A stretch of DNA of 64,000 bases from Rugalucina vietnamica (taxonomy: Eukaryota; Mollusca; Bivalvia; Lucinida; Lucinidae), in assembly GCA_964017185.1 (NCBI GenBank), contig OZ024876.1, forward strand, positions 17,992,226 to 18,056,225, in the 5' to 3' direction. The notes beneath the pieces are model-generated. The model was not told where the DNA came from. It did not search any database and saw nothing but the letters and a program-made list of their open reading frames with translations. Below, piece after piece: positions 52,801 to 56,054 of the stretch. The translations under genes and the position numbers were made by a program. Within the stretch, counting starts at the first letter, position 1; each line of letters starts with the position of its first letter.

Positions 52801-55800
52801 CAAATTTAAAAATGAAAATGATGATGTGTTAGATACATTGGAGAAATTTCTATATATAAGAATGAAGCACAGTAGCCTACTGGGAGAGAGGACAGGGATC
52901 AAACCCGACTGATGCCAATACATACAAGTATCCTTGAGCAAGGCACATTAACTGCCTGTACCCTGTGTCGTCAGGACCATGAGGACTGAAATTTTTTTGT
53001 CTTGGAAGTTTAACCATAATACACATGGACAGACAAATTTTTGAAAAATAACTGGTTGTCGTTCAGATTTAGATTTCTGATTTCGGTGCTGGATTTTATA
53101 TTGTTGGGTAAAAAATGTTGGATGGTGATACTCAATCATATCAGGTTAGTAGCATGATACAATATTCTGTATTTCTATGTCGCAAAATGAGTATAGTCTA
53201 GTAGTGTCAATGGTTATATTTGGTAGGTATATAATAACTGTAATTATCATTATTGCATGTTCCAGGTGTGGAGGCGTCTGACAGTGACCTGGAAGAACAA
53301 ATCCACCAACAACTGGCTAAGACTGAGATATCACTCACTCTCACCAATAAGTTTGAGGTTCCTGAAGATGATCAAACTGATGTCAAAACACTGGTTATAA
53401 GGTCAGTAGGGGTTAGAGTGGGTGGGGTAGGGGCAGATCCACCAACAATTGACTAAGACTGAGATATCACTCACTCTCACCAATAAGTTTGAAGTTCCTG
53501 ACAATGATCAAACTAATGTCAAAACACTGGTTATAAGGTCAGTAGGGGTTAGAGTTGGTGGGGTAGGGGCAGATCCACCAACAATTGGCTAAGACTGAGA
53601 TATCACTCACTCTCATCAATAAGTTTGAGATTCCTGAAGATGATCAAACTGATGTCAAAACACTGGTTATAAGGTCAGTAGGGGTTAGAGGGGTGGGGGC
53701 AGATCCACCAACAACTGGCTAAGACTGAGATATCGCTCACTCTCAACAATAAGTTTGAAAGTTCCTGAAGATGATCAGACTGATGTCAAAACATTGGTTA
53801 TAAGGTCAGTAGGGGTTAGAGGGGTGGGGGCAGATCCACCAACAACTGGCTAAGACTGAGATATCGCTCACTCTCAACAATAAGTTTGAAAGTTCCTGAA
53901 GATGATCAGACTGATGTCAAAACATTGGTTATAAGGTCGGTAGGTTGTGTGTATGATCCCAGACTTCTTTTGGATGAGACTTTAAACTGAGGCCTGGTCT
54001 CCATACGACCTTTTAAAGAAGGCAAGGTTAGGTGAGGATGGAAATATTTATAAGAGACTGAATCATTCTGAGGACCATCTGCTTAAAATCAGCACCAGGT
54101 GGAACTTTAATCAGATCCAATGATAGGCTGATTTCTTGGTTTACCTTTCAACTGGTATGTTTTGACAACCATGCATTTGATCCAAAAAAGGAGATTTCAT
54201 TTCCGAAATAGAGATTTAAAATAAAACAAAGAACAAATTCTTGATTTTCAATAGGGAAATCTACAATAGAGAGACATATTTGATAAGATATTCTTGTATA
54301 AAGAAATTCTGAAATTCAAAATAGAGAGATTTTTAGATCCCTCTGAAAATAAAGTAAAACAAAGAACGAAATTCTTGATAATCTACAATAGAGAGACATA
54401 TTTGATAGGATATTCTTGTATAAAGAAATTCTGAAATTCAAAATAGAGAGATTTTTAGATCCCTCTGAAAATGCTGTAACATGTATGTAAAAAAAAACTA
54501 ACAAAGGCGCAATTGTGAATCCGATTTTATCACGAAACTTCTCATATGTCATACTAATGTTTTCAGAACGAAGCGTATGGTGGTAGATGTGATTGCTTGT
54601 CAACATGGTGAAACACTGATGAAAATACTGGACACACCGGCTTCAGATGATCAGGTACATGTACAATTCACGTTTATTGAGCAAGGCACATTTACTCCGC
54701 ATAGAATTGGTTTTACCCAAGAAGCATCCAGGCTCTATTTCGAGACAGTTGAATAATTGTTGATTGGGATAACCAAACCAACTTATAATTGCAAAATTTA
54801 TGAACAGATTAAATTTTAAACATATTTCCATGCAAAGTTGACTTGGATATGAAAAATGAGATAGTTTTAGCACACCAGAGCCACAAAAACTTAGTTGACT
54901 TATGACACTGTTACTCCAGTCATGAAGAGGTTATTATGAAAATTGGTGATTTTGCTCATTTCTTCATAAAAACCTTTGTTGTGGTCACCAACAACATAAA
55001 TGTTTTTGAAGAACTAACAAAAATGTCTTTCAAATGTCATGAAATACTCCCTTCACTGGTCTTCTTGCAACTTTTACAGGAAGAACTTCATCAAGCTCTA
55101 GTCAAGAAGCGAGATTTACGAGACAAGCGGGCTGCCAAAACTGATGGTAATATTGTACGACAACAGTCCATGGCAGGAGATTGCAGGTGCGTACACATTA
55201 TGAAAACTTGCCCATGTATTATACAGACTTTTTTCAGCTGTAAATACATGTACTCATATTGAAAATTTCATGGGAAAATTTTGATTTTTTTAATACTTTC
55301 GCTCAAAACATACATTGTGGGTACATGTTAGAACTGCCTCCGCTAGAACCGCCTTGCGGAGGCACGAGTACCCACAATGTATGTTTTGGATCAAAAATAA
55401 AAAAATTAGGTATAACCCTGCAAAGCCCAGTTTTACTAGATAAAAGTGGTATAAGGGGGTATACTTTACATGGATACGTTATCCTGATGTGTTTTTTTTG
55501 GGGGGGTTGCCTTTGTTTTAACTTTATGGTCAGCAGAAAGCGGGTTTATGAAAAACACTTTTTATACAAGTTTCGACTTATTCTATAGTGGTTTATAATA
55601 CTTTGGATTAAATGTCACATGATAAAATAAGAATGTTTGTTTATAGCATTTTGAGCAATATTTTATGGAGAATTGAAGCAAAGAATGTCTATTTGTCTTA
55701 AATAAATGCCCACTATTTAAGCCCACTCACGTTTGAATTTTTTTTTTCTGACACCTAGCTTGTATGAATTTTATTAACAGTGAACCAAGTAAAGGAGGGT

Positions 55801-56022
55801 AGGTAACCCAAAGATTTTGCAGATGTTATGAATTCGTCCTACTGATATAACAAGTAGAATGGGATATCAAGGCAGCTCAATACTCACTATAATATAGCAT
55901 GATGTTAGTGAGAGGTACCTCATATAATCTTTGTTAAGCATCAGAGGAAAAAAAAATCTGTGCAGCCACAGAAGGTGGCTAGAAGCTATAAATCCTGGCT
56001 TCAGGAAGTAGAGGGATGCACT

Positions 56023-56054
<32 letters not shown>

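Noticed and set aside
53402..53940. Copies 2-5 of the exon 16 block as extra coding exons
   Set aside because: No acceptor precedes them, they carry frame-breaking changes, and exon 16 joins exon 17 correctly from the first copy.
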